Shown here: positions 9,586-19,736 of the stretch, one piece after another
How the letters are laid out: every line of letters begins with the position of its first letter
How positions within the stretch are numbered: position 1 is the stretch's first letter
Source: Peribacillus frigoritolerans
Lineage (GTDB): Bacteria > Bacillota > Bacilli > Bacillales > DSM-1321
Assembly (NCBI RefSeq): GCF_001636405.1
Contig: NZ_KV440950.1
Coordinates: 1,945,712-2,009,711, forward strand
DNA: 64,000 nt
Direction of reading: 5' to 3'
Notes under the pieces: model-generated
Seen by the model: only the letters and a program-made list of their open reading frames with translations
Told to the model about the DNA's origin: nothing
Database searches by the model: none
Translations under genes and position numbers: made by a program

Positions 9586-11784
9586 ATGGCTAATGATCAA
9601 ATATTGACTGCCGAGCAGGTTGTAGAACGGGCCAGCTTATATCTTCAGCCGGAAGAAGCTGAATTTATTCATAGAGCGTTTAAGTATGCAGAGTATGCTC
9701 ACCGAGAACAATTCCGTAAATCGGGAGAGCCGTATATTATTCATCCGATTCAAGTGGCGGGCATTCTGGCTGATCTTGAAATGGACCCTGCAACCATTGC
9801 GGCAGGTTTTTTACATGATGTTGTTGAAGACACGGAGATCACTTTGAAGGATATTGAAGAAAATTTCAGTCCTGAAGTCGCCATGCTTGTGGATGGCGTG
9901 ACCAAGTTAGGGAAAATCAAATACAAATCACAGCAGGAGCAACAGGCGGAAAACCATCGGAAAATGTTCGTGGCGATGGCCCAGGATATACGGGTCATCT
10001 TGATCAAGCTTGCGGACAGACTGCATAATATGCGGACATTGAAGCATCTGCCGCAGGAAAAGCAGAGAAGGATATCGAACGAGACGTTGGAGATCTTCGC
10101 ACCGCTTGCCCATCGTCTTGGTATCAGCACGATTAAATGGGAACTGGAAGATACTGCACTAAGGTATTTGAATCCTCAGCAGTATTACCGAATCGTCAAC
10201 CTGATGAAGAAAAAGCGTGCAGAACGTGAAAACTATCTGGAAGAAGTCATTGATGAAGTGCGTAAAAACGTTGAGGAAGTCAACATTAAGGCTGACCTAT
10301 CCGGCAGGCCGAAACATATATACAGCATTTATCGCAAAATGGCATTGCAGAATAAACAGTTCAGCGAAATTTATGACTTGCTTGCCGTTCGGATCGTCGT
10401 CAATAGCATAAAAGACTGCTATGCCGTTTTAGGGATCATCCATACATGCTGGAAACCGATGCCTGGCCGATTCAAGGACTATATCGCGATGCCGAAGCCG
10501 AATATGTATCAATCGCTCCATACGACGGTGATCGGACCGAAAGGCGATCCGCTGGAAGTGCAGATCCGTACTTCCGATATGCATCGCATTGCCGAGTTCG
10601 GGGTTGCTGCGCACTGGGCTTATAAAGAGGGAAAAGATGTCGGTGAACAGCCTTCACTGGAAGAAAAATTGACATGGTTCCGGGAAATTCTTGAATTCCA
10701 GGATGATGCGACTAATGCCGAGGAATTCATGGAATCCCTTAAAATAGATCTTTTTTCTGATATGGTATTCATTTTCACTCCAAAAGGCGATGTCATCGAA
10801 CTGCCATCAGGATCCAACCCGATTGATTTCGCTTACCGGATTCATTCGGAAATCGGGAACAAAACGATTGGTGCCAAAGTGAACGGGAAAATGGTACCGC
10901 TGGATTATAAACTGAAAACTGGCGATATCATAGAAATCTTAACATCGAAGCATTCATATGGCCCAAGTCAGGATTGGCTTAAACTAACGCAAACATCTCA
11001 AGCGAAAAATAAGATCCGCCAATTTTTCAAGAAGCAGCGCCGGGAAGAAAATATCGAAAAAGGCAAAGAGCTTGTTGAAAAGGAAATCAAGGATATGGAG
11101 TTCGACCTGAAGGAAATCCTGGCTGCCGAAAATATCAGGCGTGTTGCGGATAAATTCAACTTCCTGAATGAAGAGGATATGTATGCGGCAGTTGGATATA
11201 ACGGAATAACAGCCCTTCAGGTAGCTAACCGCCTTACCGAAAAATGGCGCAAGCAGAAAATGGTCGAGCAAGAAGCGGATATTTCTGAAGCGGTAGCCGA
11301 TCTGAAAACCTTCTCGAATACATCTAAAAAACGTGACTCGGGCGTACAGGTACCAGGGATTGATAATCTGCTTATCCGCTTATCACGCTGTTGCAACCCA
11401 GTACCAGGGGACGAAATCGTTGGTTATATAACCAAAGGCCGTGGAGTTTCAGTTCATAGGCAAGATTGCCCGAACCTGGATAGCGGGGATGCCGATCATC
11501 GCCTTGTACCGGTTGAATGGGAAAGTACGATTAACGAACGTAAGGAATACATCGTGGAAATTGAAATCAGCGGATATGACCGTCGCGGCTTATTGAATGA
11601 AGTCCTTCAAGCCGTCAATGAAACCAAGACCAACATTTCAGCGGTCTCGGGTAAATCCGACAGGAATAAGGTGGCGACCATTCACATGTCGATTTATATT
11701 CATAACATTGCCCATTTGCAAAAGGTTGTCGACCGTATTAAACAAATTTCAGATGTTTATTCCGTTAGAAGGATCATGAACTAA
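9586..11784 (+). CDS. relA: Bifunctional (p)ppGpp synthetase/hydrolase Rel
   Basis: 732 residues with the full long-RSH order. An HD hydrolase domain carries HDVVED at 77-82. The synthetase domain contains [13 protein letters not shown], the RXKD form typical of bifunctional enzymes. Then follow TGS ([15 protein letters not shown]), a helical and zinc-finger-like region with the conserved CCNPVPGD, and a C-terminal ACT domain. Rel makes and degrades (p)ppGpp on the ribosome in response to amino-acid starvation. ATG 9586 has a modest ribosome binding site (TTAAGGTG). dtd follows 15 bp later. The leader carries possible attenuator hairpins. Confidence 0.96.
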   Translation: MANDQILTAEQVVERASLYLQPEEAEFIHRAFKYAEYAHREQFRKSGEPYIIHPIQVAGILADLEMDPATIAAGFLHDVVEDTEITLKDIEENFSPEVAMLVDGVTKLGKIKYKSQQEQQAENHRKMFVAMAQDIRVILIKLADRLHNMRTLKHLPQEKQRRISNETLEIFAPLAHRLGISTIKWELEDTALRYLNPQQYYRIVNLMKKKRAERENYLEEVIDEVRKNVEEVNIKADLSGRPKHIYSIYRKMALQNKQFSEIYDLLAVRIVVNSIKDCYAVLGIIHTCWKPMPGRFKDYIAMPKPNMYQSLHTTVIGPKGDPLEVQIRTSDMHRIAEFGVAAHWAYKEGKDVGEQPSLEEKLTWFREILEFQDDATNAEEFMESLKIDLFSDMVFIFTPKGDVIELPSGSNPIDFAYRIHSEIGNKTIGAKVNGKMVPLDYKLKTGDIIEILTSKHSYGPSQDWLKLTQTSQAKNKIRQFFKKQRREENIEKGKELVEKEIKDMEFDLKEILAAENIRRVADKFNFLNEEDMYAAVGYNGITALQVANRLTEKWRKQKMVEQEADISEAVADLKTFSNTSKKRDSGVQVPGIDNLLIRLSRCCNPVPGDEIVGYITKGRGVSVHRQDCPNLDSGDADHRLVPVEWESTINERKEYIVEIEISGYDRRGLLNEVLQAVNETKTNISAVSGKSDRNKVATIHMSIYIHNIAHLQKVVDRIKQISDVYSVRRIMN

Positions 11785-11799
11785 GGAGTTTTTATTGCC

Positions 11800-12243
11800 A
11801 TGCGTGTTGTTTTACAACGTTCCAAAGCGGCAAAAGTAGTTGTCGCAGACCAAATAATCGGACAAATCGACAGCGGTCTCGTCCTATTGGTTGGTGTCAC
11901 CCATGGAGATACGATCGATGACGCCGCCTATTTGGCCGAAAAGATTGTCAATCTAAGAATATTTGAAGATGAAAATGAAAAGATGAACCACTCACTATTG
12001 GATGTGGGAGGTTCGATTTTATCCGTTTCACAATTTACCTTATACGGCGATTGCCGTAAAGGGCGTCGACCGAACTTCATGGACGCCGCCCGTCCTGAAG
12101 AGGCGAATGAATTATATGAAGCATTTAACGAGGAACTCCGCAAAAAAGGCGTCCATACGGAAACAGGTCAATTTGGTGCCATGATGGATGTTCAGCTTAC
12201 TAATGACGGTCCCGTCACATTAATACTCGAAAGCAAAAAATGA
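11800..12243 (+). CDS. dtd: D-aminoacyl-tRNA deacylase
   Basis: 147 residues, full length. Active-site signatures SQFT (77-80, in [17 protein letters not shown]) and the C-terminal GPVT (137-140) are intact. DTD hydrolyses D-aminoacyl-tRNAs, and Gly-tRNAAla, to protect translation from wrong amino acids. The ribosome binding site is AAGGAG, overlapping the relA stop region, so it is an operon partner of relA, as in B. subtilis. Confidence 0.96.
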   Translation: MRVVLQRSKAAKVVVADQIIGQIDSGLVLLVGVTHGDTIDDAAYLAEKIVNLRIFEDENEKMNHSLLDVGGSILSVSQFTLYGDCRKGRRPNFMDAARPEEANELYEAFNEELRKKGVHTETGQFGAMMDVQLTNDGPVTLILESKK

Positions 12244-12266
12244 CCTGCTGCGGCAGGTTTTTTTTG
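12243..12266 (+). terminator. Terminator after dtd
   Basis: Stem ACCTGC / GCAGGT followed by eight or more T. Confidence 0.8.
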
Positions 12267-12270
12267 TAGA

Positions 12271-12302
12271 AAAGCCAGCTTCGATACGAAGCTGGCTTTT
12301 CT
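12271..12302. terminator. Terminator of yrvJ (possibly bidirectional)
   Basis: Inverted repeat AAAGCCAGCTTCG / CGAAGCTGGCTTT between convergent dtd and yrvJ. Confidence 0.8.
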
Positions 12303-12307
12303 AGTCC

Positions 12308-14077
12308 TTATTTAAAATACCGTGCCAAGCCATTATAGATGGCCGATGTGATTTTTTCTTGATACTCATTCGATGTTAATGTCAATTCTTCCACTGGATT
12401 ACTTAAATAACCTAGTTCAATGAGTGTAGCTACCCGTTTATTTTCACGGGTAACATGATAATTCCCGTATCGTGATCCGCGATTGGGCACCTGCATGGTT
12501 GAACCGAGTGAATTGGCCAGAGTAGCCGCCAATGCACGCTGGTAGTCATGATAGTAGTATGTGGTTATCCCGCTGGTGATCTGGTCCTTGGTGCTATCAT
12601 AATGGAGGCTGATGAAAGCATCCGCGTTATGTATATGAGAAGTGCTGACCCGGGAAGGAAGTGGAATATAGGTATTTCCGCTTCTGGTCAGGATCACTTT
12701 AGCTCCTGCCGCTTGAAGTTTGTCCCGCAGCAATTCTGCCGTTCGAATCGTCAGGTTTTTCTCAAGTGTTCCACCGACCCCGATTGTACCGCTATCCCTG
12801 CCGCCATGTCCGGGATCGATCACAATCGTTTTATCCTTTAGGTATTTCTCAACTCCAGGTCGTTGGATCTGCTCGGCATTCCCTTCGATCGTCACGATCC
12901 ATCCGGCCACATAAGCTGTTTTTCCGCCCTTTAGTTTAATGGAATACCAGTCGCCTTCCATACCTGATGCCGTGAACGTTTCACCTGCATTGGCCTGCTC
13001 TACAATCCCCGAGTCGCCATCCGGCTCATTTCTAAGGATCGTACCATCATGAATGATGGTAATCTTGTTTCCTTTTACATCAACCTTTTTTTCCTTCGAC
13101 GTTTGCTCAACATTCTCTTTTTCCAGATACCAACTCACGACCCAGCCCTTTTTCGAACCGGAGAGCTTGATCTGTGTCATATTTCCCTTTGTTTGGAGCA
13201 CAGCGTAAGTCTCATCCTTGTTGACCGAACCGATGACCTTGCTTGAGAGCGAGGCTTCATTCCTGACAGTTAAACCCGTGGCGGTCACCCTTGCAGTAGC
13301 GCCTTCCGTTTCCTTTTTAATATCAACATGATCTTCGCTTACTTGTATGTAAGGTTCAGCTACCCAACCGCGGGTTCCTTGGAAATCAATTTCGGCCCAT
13401 TCATTTTCAACCCTGTAGACGGTCACTGACGTATTTTTATTCAGCTTTCCGAGAGCGGCACTGTTTGTAGACGGTTCCGAACGGACATTGAGCCGGTCCA
13501 CCAAAGTTACTCCGGTTTTTACGGATTGATTCGTTCCTTTTTCCCTAGTTGAATCTTTCTTCGCTGCTTTTTCCGATGCGGAGGGAAGTGTTATGTAGTC
13601 AGCAGAGACCCAGCCTTCGATATCCGCCGTTTTGACCTTTATCCAATTCTCATTCTTTTCAATGATGTCAACAAAAGTTCCTTTACTCAAGGACCCAACC
13701 GTTTGAAATGTAGTGCCGGGACCTGTTCGGACACGGACGGAGCTGCCTGATATCGTCCCTTGTCCGGATTCCTTTTTGACCTGATTGGTATCAGACCCTG
13801 ATTGTCTCTCCACTAACCAATTGGCAACCCAGCCCGTTTTGCCGGTGCCAATCCGGATTTCAATCCAGTCGCCATCTTCATTCAGAATGGGATACGATTC
13901 CCCTTTTGACAGTTTTTTTATAATAGGGAAACTGAGACCTGCACCTTCACGGACATTGACCACTTGGGTCGTCACGATATTTTCCCCATCATCTTTTCCA
14001 AAAGCGTGATGGACGGGGAAAATCGCTGAGAATATCAGCATCAGTGTCAGGCCGAATAAACCCGATTTCTTCTTCAT
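12308..14077 (-). CDS. yrvJ: Secreted N-acetylmuramoyl-L-alanine amidase with five SH3b repeats
   Basis: 589 residues from ATG 14077, chosen for its ribosome binding site (AAGGGAGAGA) and signal peptide MKKKSGLFGLTLMLIFSAIF; the open frame runs further upstream but has no start support. Five bacterial SH3 domains of about 60 residues each (recurring pattern VNVREGAG, then GWVANWL) bind the cell wall. A C-terminal Amidase_3 domain has zinc ligands in DPGHGG, GGTLEKN and SLHYD, and the catalytic glutamate in TLIELGYLSN. It cleaves the lactyl-amide bond of peptidoglycan. The position next to dtd and hisS matches B. subtilis yrvJ, a slightly shorter protein. Confidence 0.92.
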   Translation of the reverse strand: MKKKSGLFGLTLMLIFSAIFPVHHAFGKDDGENIVTTQVVNVREGAGLSFPIIKKLSKGESYPILNEDGDWIEIRIGTGKTGWVANWLVERQSGSDTNQVKKESGQGTISGSSVRVRTGPGTTFQTVGSLSKGTFVDIIEKNENWIKVKTADIEGWVSADYITLPSASEKAAKKDSTREKGTNQSVKTGVTLVDRLNVRSEPSTNSAALGKLNKNTSVTVYRVENEWAEIDFQGTRGWVAEPYIQVSEDHVDIKKETEGATARVTATGLTVRNEASLSSKVIGSVNKDETYAVLQTKGNMTQIKLSGSKKGWVVSWYLEKENVEQTSKEKKVDVKGNKITIIHDGTILRNEPDGDSGIVEQANAGETFTASGMEGDWYSIKLKGGKTAYVAGWIVTIEGNAEQIQRPGVEKYLKDKTIVIDPGHGGRDSGTIGVGGTLEKNLTIRTAELLRDKLQAAGAKVILTRSGNTYIPLPSRVSTSHIHNADAFISLHYDSTKDQITSGITTYYYHDYQRALAATLANSLGSTMQVPNRGSRYGNYHVTRENKRVATLIELGYLSNPVEELTLTSNEYQEKITSAIYNGLARYFK

Positions 14078-14206
14078 AAGTTGTCTCTCCCTTTTAATGT
14101 CTATATGTATGTATTCTCGTTCAATGAAAATTTCCCTCTTTCCCTGTGCAAAAAACATTTTTTTTAGGAAAGAATATAGCTTATATAACTGTAGGAGGGA
14201 AACCAC

Positions 14207-14380
14207 ATGAAATTCAGCGAAAAAGATCAAACGAGCTTAAGCGGAGGCAACCAAGTACTGGGTGTCGATTTTCACGATTTCATCCAAAAGGAACAAAGCG
14301 CAAACCTTGTTGAATTGGCATCCGAATTCGGGGTCAATGTCCGGACGATCAAAAATTTGAAAAAACGATTGAACCAGTAA
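14207..14380 (+). CDS. Small helix-turn-helix-like protein (YrzK-like)
   Basis: A 57-residue ORF with a very good ribosome binding site (GTAGGAGGGAAACC) before ATG 14207. The C-terminal half (LVELASEFGVNVRTIKNLKKRL) looks like a small homeodomain-type helix-turn-helix, as in the fourth region of sigma factors, so it may bind DNA. It is divergent from yrvJ and lies just before the hisS promoter. B. subtilis has a similarly small gene, yrzK, at this place as far as I remember. No function is known to me. Confidence 0.7.
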   Translation: MKFSEKDQTSLSGGNQVLGVDFHDFIQKEQSANLVELASEFGVNVRTIKNLKKRLNQ

Positions 14381-14406
14381 AATGCGACAAAAATCCTCAG
14401 TCTGCC

Positions 14407-14435
14407 TTGACATTTGATGTTAACGTCCGTATGAT
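14407..14435 (+). promoter_or_regulatory. Sigma-A promoter of the hisS-aspS operon
   Basis: Consensus -35 TTGACA (14407-14412), 17-bp spacer and -10 TATGAT (14430-14435). Transcription would start near 14442, just before the T-box leader. Confidence 0.8.
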
Positions 14436-14441
14436 TATAAA

Positions 14442-14728
14442 ATATCAGACTTATTACTGCAATAACCAATGATGGAGAAGAGTAATTAAGAAACACATGA
14501 AAAGAGAGGAAATGCCGAGGCTGAAAGCATTCCACATGATGACTTAATGAAAGAACCCTCCGTAGGCTTCACTCCGAACGGATTTACTTAATAGGAGATG
14601 GACGTAAAACAGGCGTTAACTGTTTTTGAGCGGGGGCACTTTTTTTGTGCTTCAACTAGGGTGGCACCACGGGATATCCAAACTCTCGTCCCTTGTAACA
14701 TAACGTTACAAGGGGCGGGAGTTTTTTG
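14442..14728 (+). promoter_or_regulatory. T-box riboswitch leader of hisS-aspS
   Basis: The leader contains the T-box core AGGGTGGCACCACGG (14658-14672) followed by a long terminator, stem ending in GTCCCTTGTAAC / GTTACAAGGGGC with a T-run (14682-14728). Upstream is a Stem I with an AGTA-type motif (near 14479), an apical arm AATGC / GCATT, and a basal ATTAAG / CTTAAT pairing. T-boxes sense uncharged tRNA through a specifier codon and then antiterminate. In the expected specifier region I see CAC (His) followed by A, and GAC (Asp) followed by T; both fit the operon, and I cannot decide by eye. Confidence 0.92.
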
Positions 14729-14796
14729 TTTGGAAAAAAAATCAGTATAGCGTGCCGGATAAGAAAGGCCGCTTTGCTTTAAAGGAGGAAACACAT

Positions 14797-16068
14797 ATGT
14801 CTATTCAGATTCCTAGAGGTACCCAGGATTTATTGCCTGGCCAAACGGAAATTTGGCAGTATATCGAGAACACAGCGCGTGATATTTGTCACCGTTACCA
14901 ATATAAAGAAATCCGCACACCGATTTTTGAGCACACGGAATTATTTTTACGCGGTGTTGGAGATACAACCGATATCGTTCAAAAAGAGATGTATTCATTT
15001 CAAGATCGCGGTGAAAGGAACTTAACCCTTCGTCCGGAAGGCACCGCATCGGTTGTACGGTCATATATCGAGAACAAAATGTTCGGGTGGGCCAATCAAC
15101 CGGTCAAGCTTTATTATATCGGGCCGATGTTCCGTTACGAACGTCCGCAAGCAGGTCGATTCCGCCAGTTCGTTCAATTCGGCATCGAAGCTTTAGGAAG
15201 TAAGGATCCCGGAATCGATGCAGAGGTTCTGTCACTTGCGATGAACCTGTACAAGGAACTTGGTTTGAAAAAGCTGAAGCTAGTCATCAACAGCCTTGGT
15301 GATAAGGAAAGCCGGACAGCGCATCGCAATGCGTTAATCAAACATTTCGAACCACGCATCGGCGAGTTTTGCGGCGATTGTCAAAACCGCCTTGAAAAAA
15401 ATCCATTGCGTATCCTGGATTGCAAAAAGGATCACGATCACGAATTGATGAACACGGCTCCTTCCATCATTGAATATTTAAATGATGAATCCCGTACTTA
15501 TTTCGAAAAGGTGAAACAGCACTTAACCGATTTGGAAATCGATTTCGTCGAAGATCCGACTCTAGTGAGGGGCTTGGATTACTATAATCATACCGCATTT
15601 GAAATCATGAGTGATGCAGAAGGCTTTGGCGCCATCACTACACTTTGCGGCGGCGGCCGTTATAACGGGCTGTCTGAAGAACTTGGCGGACCGGAAACAC
15701 CGGGAATCGGCTTTGCACTTAGCATTGAACGGCTGATTGCTGCCCTCCAAGCAGAAAACATCGAGCTTCCGATCAAAAAGGGAATTGACTGCTATCTTGT
15801 CTCACTAGGTGAAACAGCCAAGGATTATACCGTCAAACTTGCCCATCAATTGCGGAATGCCGGTTTTACCGTCGAAAAAGACTATCAAGATCGTAAAGTG
15901 AAAGCGCAATTCAAATCAGCCGACCGCCTCGAAGCAAGATATGTGGCGACACTTGGGGATGATGAATTGGCAAATAATAAAATCAATGTAAAGTTCATGG
16001 AAACCGGTGAACAAGTCCAAATGGATCTTGCAACATTCGTTGAACAATTCAAAAAGCTACAGGCTTAA
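14797..16068 (+). CDS. hisS: Histidyl-tRNA synthetase
   Basis: 423 residues from ATG 14797 (ribosome binding site AAAGGAGG), starting [15 protein letters not shown] as in relatives; an in-frame GTG at 14752 is not supported. Class II motifs are present: motif 2 with [15 protein letters not shown], the histidine-binding [14 protein letters not shown], and motif 3 [11 protein letters not shown], then a C-terminal anticodon-binding domain. It charges tRNAHis. It forms an operon with aspS (12-bp gap), controlled by the upstream T-box. Confidence 0.97.
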   Translation: MSIQIPRGTQDLLPGQTEIWQYIENTARDICHRYQYKEIRTPIFEHTELFLRGVGDTTDIVQKEMYSFQDRGERNLTLRPEGTASVVRSYIENKMFGWANQPVKLYYIGPMFRYERPQAGRFRQFVQFGIEALGSKDPGIDAEVLSLAMNLYKELGLKKLKLVINSLGDKESRTAHRNALIKHFEPRIGEFCGDCQNRLEKNPLRILDCKKDHDHELMNTAPSIIEYLNDESRTYFEKVKQHLTDLEIDFVEDPTLVRGLDYYNHTAFEIMSDAEGFGAITTLCGGGRYNGLSEELGGPETPGIGFALSIERLIAALQAENIELPIKKGIDCYLVSLGETAKDYTVKLAHQLRNAGFTVEKDYQDRKVKAQFKSADRLEARYVATLGDDELANNKINVKFMETGEQVQMDLATFVEQFKKLQA

Positions 16069-16080
16069 GGGGGAAATACC

Positions 16081-17850
16081 ATGTTTGGCAGAACATACTT
16101 CAATGGTGAAGTGACAGAAGCAGCAATTGGTGAAAAAGTAACATTAAAAGGATGGGTACAAAAACGCCGGGATTTGGGCGGGGTCATCTTTATCGACCTA
16201 CGTGACAGAAGCGGAGTCGTCCAAGTCGTTTTCAATCCGGACATTTCGGCAGACGCGCTTGCCACAGCCGAAAAAATCCGTAATGAATACGTCCTTGATA
16301 TCCAAGGGACCGTCATCAAACGTGACGAGGCCAACTTCAATCCGAACGTAACAACAGGGACCGTCGAAGTTCAAGCCGAAAACGTTACAATTTTAAACGA
16401 AGCAAAGACCCCTCCATTCATCATTGATGAAAGAACGGATGTATCAGAAGACATCCGCTTGAAATATCGTTATCTGGACCTGCGTCGTCCGGCAATGTTC
16501 GAAACATTGAAAATGCGCAACAAAACAACAAAAGCGATCCGTGATTACTTGGACGGTGAAGGCTTCCTTGATATCGAAACACCTATCTTAACAAAAAGTA
16601 CACCTGAAGGAGCACGTGATTATTTAGTGCCTAGCCGCGTACACGAAGGGGAGTTCTATGCACTTCCGCAATCACCGCAAATCTTCAAGCAGCTATTGAT
16701 GGTATCCGGTTTCGAACGTTATTATCAAATTGCCCGCTGTTTCCGTGATGAAGACTTACGTGCTGACAGACAGCCTGAATTCACGCAAATCGATATTGAA
16801 ACAAGCTTCATGAGCCAAGAAGATATCATTAACACGGCAGAAAACATGATGGCTAAAGTGATGAAAGACGTAAAAGGATTGGACGTAACACTGCCATTCC
16901 CTCGAATGACTTACAACGAAGCGATGAGCCGTTACGGTTCCGACAAACCGGATACACGTTTCGGAATGGAACTTAAAGATGTTTCCGAAATCGTCAAAGA
17001 CAGTGATTTCAAAGTGTTCACCGGTGCTGTTGCAAGCGGAGGACAAGTTAAGGCAATCGTCGTTAAGGACGGAAATGCGGATTATTCCCGTAAAGACATT
17101 GATGGCTTGGCTGAATTTGCAGCGATCTACGGTGCTAAAGGCCTTGCATGGCTAAAAGTTGAAGAAGACGGTGTAAAAGGGCCAATCGCAAAATTCTTCG
17201 CAGAAGATCAAGAGCAATTAGTATCTGCATTGGAAGCTGAAGTGGGCGATTTAATCCTATTCGTGGCGGATAAGAAAGGCATAGTCGCAGATGCACTTGG
17301 AGCACTTCGCATCAAGCTTGGTAAAGAAAGAGGCTTGATCGATCAAAGCAAATTCAACTTCCTATGGGTGACGGACTGGCCATTACTTGAATATGACGAA
17401 GAAGAAGGACGCTACTATGCAGCACACCATCCATTCACAATGCCATTCCGTGAAGACATGGACAAACTGGAATCAGACCCAGCAAGCGTCCGTGCACAAG
17501 CATATGACCTTGTCTTGAACGGCTACGAACTTGGCGGTGGATCACTGCGGATATTCGAACGCGACGTTCAGGAAAAAATGTTCAAAGTTCTTGGATTCTC
17601 CGAAGAAGAAGCAAACGCACAATTCGGCTTCCTAATGGATGCATTCGAATACGGAACGCCACCACACGGCGGAATCGCCCTTGGACTGGACCGCATGGTC
17701 ATGCTGCTTGCAGGCCGCACGAACCTTCGCGACACCATCGCGTTCCCGAAAACAGCAAGCGCAAGCGACCTGCTCGTTGACGCACCGAGTACCGTAAGTG
17801 ACAAGCAATTGGCCGAACTTAACCTAAGGCTTGCTGCACTTAAAAAATAA
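16081..17850 (+). CDS. aspS: Aspartyl-tRNA synthetase
   Basis: 589 residues, the usual bacterial length. It has an N-terminal OB-fold anticodon-binding domain, a class II core with [16 protein letters not shown] (motif 2), a large bacterial GAD-type insertion around residues 280-410, and [13 protein letters not shown] (motif 3). It charges tRNAAsp. It is co-transcribed behind hisS with the ribosome binding site AAGGGGG. There is no clear terminator right after it; the 6S RNA promoter begins within 45 bp. Confidence 0.97.
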   Translation: MFGRTYFNGEVTEAAIGEKVTLKGWVQKRRDLGGVIFIDLRDRSGVVQVVFNPDISADALATAEKIRNEYVLDIQGTVIKRDEANFNPNVTTGTVEVQAENVTILNEAKTPPFIIDERTDVSEDIRLKYRYLDLRRPAMFETLKMRNKTTKAIRDYLDGEGFLDIETPILTKSTPEGARDYLVPSRVHEGEFYALPQSPQIFKQLLMVSGFERYYQIARCFRDEDLRADRQPEFTQIDIETSFMSQEDIINTAENMMAKVMKDVKGLDVTLPFPRMTYNEAMSRYGSDKPDTRFGMELKDVSEIVKDSDFKVFTGAVASGGQVKAIVVKDGNADYSRKDIDGLAEFAAIYGAKGLAWLKVEEDGVKGPIAKFFAEDQEQLVSALEAEVGDLILFVADKKGIVADALGALRIKLGKERGLIDQSKFNFLWVTDWPLLEYDEEEGRYYAAHHPFTMPFREDMDKLESDPASVRAQAYDLVLNGYELGGGSLRIFERDVQEKMFKVLGFSEEEANAQFGFLMDAFEYGTPPHGGIALGLDRMVMLLAGRTNLRDTIAFPKTASASDLLVDAPSTVSDKQLAELNLRLAALKK

Positions 17851-17892
17851 TTCATTTGGGAAAAATATGAAAAAATACCTATGTGTTTTTCC

Positions 17893-17922
17893 TTGAAATA
17901 GAGTTAAGCATTATGCTATGAT
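17893..17922 (+). promoter_or_regulatory. Promoter of 6S RNA
   Basis: -35 TTGAAA (17893-17898), 18-bp spacer, -10 TATGAT (17917-17922). Confidence 0.7.
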
Positions 17923-17929
17923 GTTTTCA

Positions 17930-18128
17930 ATAAGTAAGAGTCCTGATGTGTTCGTTCTTTAACCTATAAGTTTTGACCGAACACTTATAGTTACCGGGAG
18001 CACTAGTTTCCTGGCCGCGTAAAAGCCTCCCTCGAAGAGGACTTACAAACGCGAGGAACCGAGCACCCACCTGCGGAGAGCGGGTTCAAAACAAAGGCGT
18101 AAACGGCACAATTGGGACTCTTACACCT
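17930..18128 (+). ncRNA. ssrS: 6S RNA (BsrA/SsrS type)
   Basis: A roughly 195-nt non-coding transcript lying just downstream of aspS, where B. subtilis carries 6S-1 RNA (bsrA). Its ends pair perfectly: TAAGAGTCC (17935-17943) with GGACTCTTA (18115-18123), forming the closing stem. The interior is rich in complementary segments around an open central bubble, as in 6S RNA. 6S RNA imitates an open promoter and sequesters the vegetative RNA polymerase in stationary phase. It has its own promoter upstream and a terminator downstream. Exact ends are estimated. Confidence 0.88.
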
Positions 18129-18137
18129 TACAAAGCA

Positions 18138-18167
18138 ACTCATGTTAAATAACATGGGTTTTTTTGT
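18138..18167 (+). terminator. Terminator after 6S RNA
   Basis: Stem CTCATGTT / AACATGGG with loop AAAT, followed by seven T. Confidence 0.75.
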
Positions 18168-18182
18168 GCATTAAAATAGTTA

Positions 18183-18345
18183 ACTCACGAGTAAACTTTG
18201 CACAAACTCACGAGTAAATGGCGGAAATTCACGAGTAAAAGAGCCAAATTCACGAGTAAATGCCGCAAACTCACGAGTAAATGGTGCAAATTCACGAGTA
18301 AACAGCGGAAACTCACGAGTAAACGATCCAGACTCACGAATAAAG
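18183..18345. repeat. Eight-copy 21-bp tandem repeat (TCACGAGTAAA core)
   Basis: Eight copies of a conserved core (A[CT]TCACGAGTAAA) start at 18185, 18208, 18229, 18250, 18271, 18292, 18313 and 18334. The first spacing is 23 bp and the rest are exactly 21 bp; the 6-8 bases between cores vary. The last copy has one change (CACGAATAAA). On the minus strand the array reads as a seven-residue peptide repeat FTREF plus two variable residues, but that frame has no good start. The core is a weak dyad (ACTC / GAGT). Confidence 0.9.
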
Positions 18346-18476
18346 ACCCCATACTCAAAGAAAACAACTAAAAACCAGCGAATAAACTTCAAATATTCCG
18401 ATTTAAGTAACACTCCGCAATATAGAATCGTAAATTATAGTAAGGTTGAGCAATAGTCAGCCAAGGATAGAAAGTA

Positions 18477-19625
18477 GTGAGGGCTTTGAAAGATTTATTG
18501 TATGCAAAGAGGATGGAAATGCTTCAATTAGTGGAGCGGCTAGTGAATATAGATAGTGGTTCTCATACGAAAAAGGGTATTGATGAAATTGGTTCGATTT
18601 TGAAAACGAAATTTGAAAGCCTGGATTTTATTGTGGATACCGTTGAGCAGCAGAATTATGGCAATCAGCTGCTCATCCAGCATCGTGATGCGCATCAACC
18701 GCATATTCTGGTCGTTGCTCATATGGATACGGTTTTTCCGGAGGGGACAGCGCAAAAACGTCCTTTTAAAGTGAAGGGAAATCGGGCATACGGTCCCGGT
18801 GTGGCGGATATGAAGTCTAGTTTGGTTGAGCTTTTTTATGCGATCCTTTGCCTGAAACAGACGGGGCAGACAGGCTATAAGCATGTCCAGATCATTCTTA
18901 ATAGTGATGAGGAGATCGGGTCTCCGTCCTCCGCTTCACTCATATCGGAAAAAGCGGCCAATAAGAAGTTTGCGCTAATTCTTGAACCGGCAAGGACGGA
19001 CGGTTCGCTTGTAACGGCAAGAAGGGGCTGCGGTCAGTTTAAAGTGGATATTGCGGGGGTGGCCGCCCATTCAGGGATCGAGCCGGAAAAGGGACGAAGT
19101 GCAATTGAAGAATTGGCCCATAAGATCATCGCCTTACATCGAATGAATGATCAGCAGAAAGGAATCAGCGTGAATGTCGGCAAAATTGAAGGGGGCTCCG
19201 CTGTCAATATGATTGCTTCCCATGCGGCTGCCTTTGTGGATGTGCGGATTTCGGAAAAAAGGCAGGAAGCCGTCATCCTCAAGCAACTAAAAAAAATATG
19301 TGCGGAAACCTATATTCCAGGAACGAAAACGACATTAAGCGGGAAAATGGACCGCTCTCCCATGGAAAAGAATGAAAAAACGAACTTGCTTTTAGAGATG
19401 ATCCGCCAGGCTGGGAAGGAAATCGGCATCGAAATCAAGGATACGGCCACGGGTGGAGGTTCGGATGCTTCCATCACTTCTGATTTGGGAATCGCGACAG
19501 TGGATGGACTCGGGCCCATTGGAGGGAATGCACATAGTGAAGAGGAGTATTTGGAAATTCCCAGCCTTACGGAAAGGACACTCCTATTGGCAACAGTCAT
19601 TCAAAAATTATCAAAAATGACCTAG
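18477..19625 (+). CDS. M20-family metallopeptidase (carboxypeptidase G2-like)
   Basis: 382 residues from GTG 18477. Two-zinc M20 motifs are clear: AHMDTVFPEG (H82, D84), GPGVADMKSS (D111) and NSDEEIGSP (E145/E146), with the lid domain around residues 180-290 (AGVAAHSGIEPEKGRSAIEEL) and a C-terminal histidine in NAHSEEE. Such enzymes remove C-terminal glutamate or cleave similar amide bonds in the cytoplasm; the exact substrate cannot be read. It sits between the 6S RNA and tcdA, where B. subtilis has no such gene, so it looks like a lineage-specific insertion. Start choice is uncertain: the ribosome binding site is poor. Confidence 0.85.
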   Translation: MRALKDLLYAKRMEMLQLVERLVNIDSGSHTKKGIDEIGSILKTKFESLDFIVDTVEQQNYGNQLLIQHRDAHQPHILVVAHMDTVFPEGTAQKRPFKVKGNRAYGPGVADMKSSLVELFYAILCLKQTGQTGYKHVQIILNSDEEIGSPSSASLISEKAANKKFALILEPARTDGSLVTARRGCGQFKVDIAGVAAHSGIEPEKGRSAIEELAHKIIALHRMNDQQKGISVNVGKIEGGSAVNMIASHAAAFVDVRISEKRQEAVILKQLKKICAETYIPGTKTTLSGKMDRSPMEKNEKTNLLLEMIRQAGKEIGIEIKDTATGGGSDASITSDLGIATVDGLGPIGGNAHSEEEYLEIPSLTERTLLLATVIQKLSKMT

Positions 19626-19659
19626 CACACTAATTCCGATTAGACTGCTCATATTTCGC

Positions 19660-19687
19660 TTGTCATTAATGATGTTTATGATATATT
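19660..19687 (+). promoter_or_regulatory. Possible promoter of tcdA
   Basis: -35 TTGTCA (19660-19665), 16-bp spacer, -10 TATATT (19682-19687), about 50 bp before the gene. Confidence 0.45.
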
Positions 19688-19736
19688 GTTAATTGGGAAG
19701 CTAAATAAGAACAGAATTTATTGGAGTTGAATATAT

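Noticed and set aside
14442..14728. Assigning the T-box to His or to Asp alone
   Set aside because: Both CAC and GAC are in the likely specifier region; folding with a covariance model is needed to decide.
18183..18345. CRISPR array
   Set aside because: The period is 21 bp with only 6-8 variable bases between cores; no spacers of 30 bp and no cas genes nearby.
18180..18413. Protein of 77 residues with FTREF repeats (minus strand)
   Set aside because: The frame is open only because 21 is a multiple of three; the start has no usable ribosome binding site. Kept as a repeat finding, not as a CDS.
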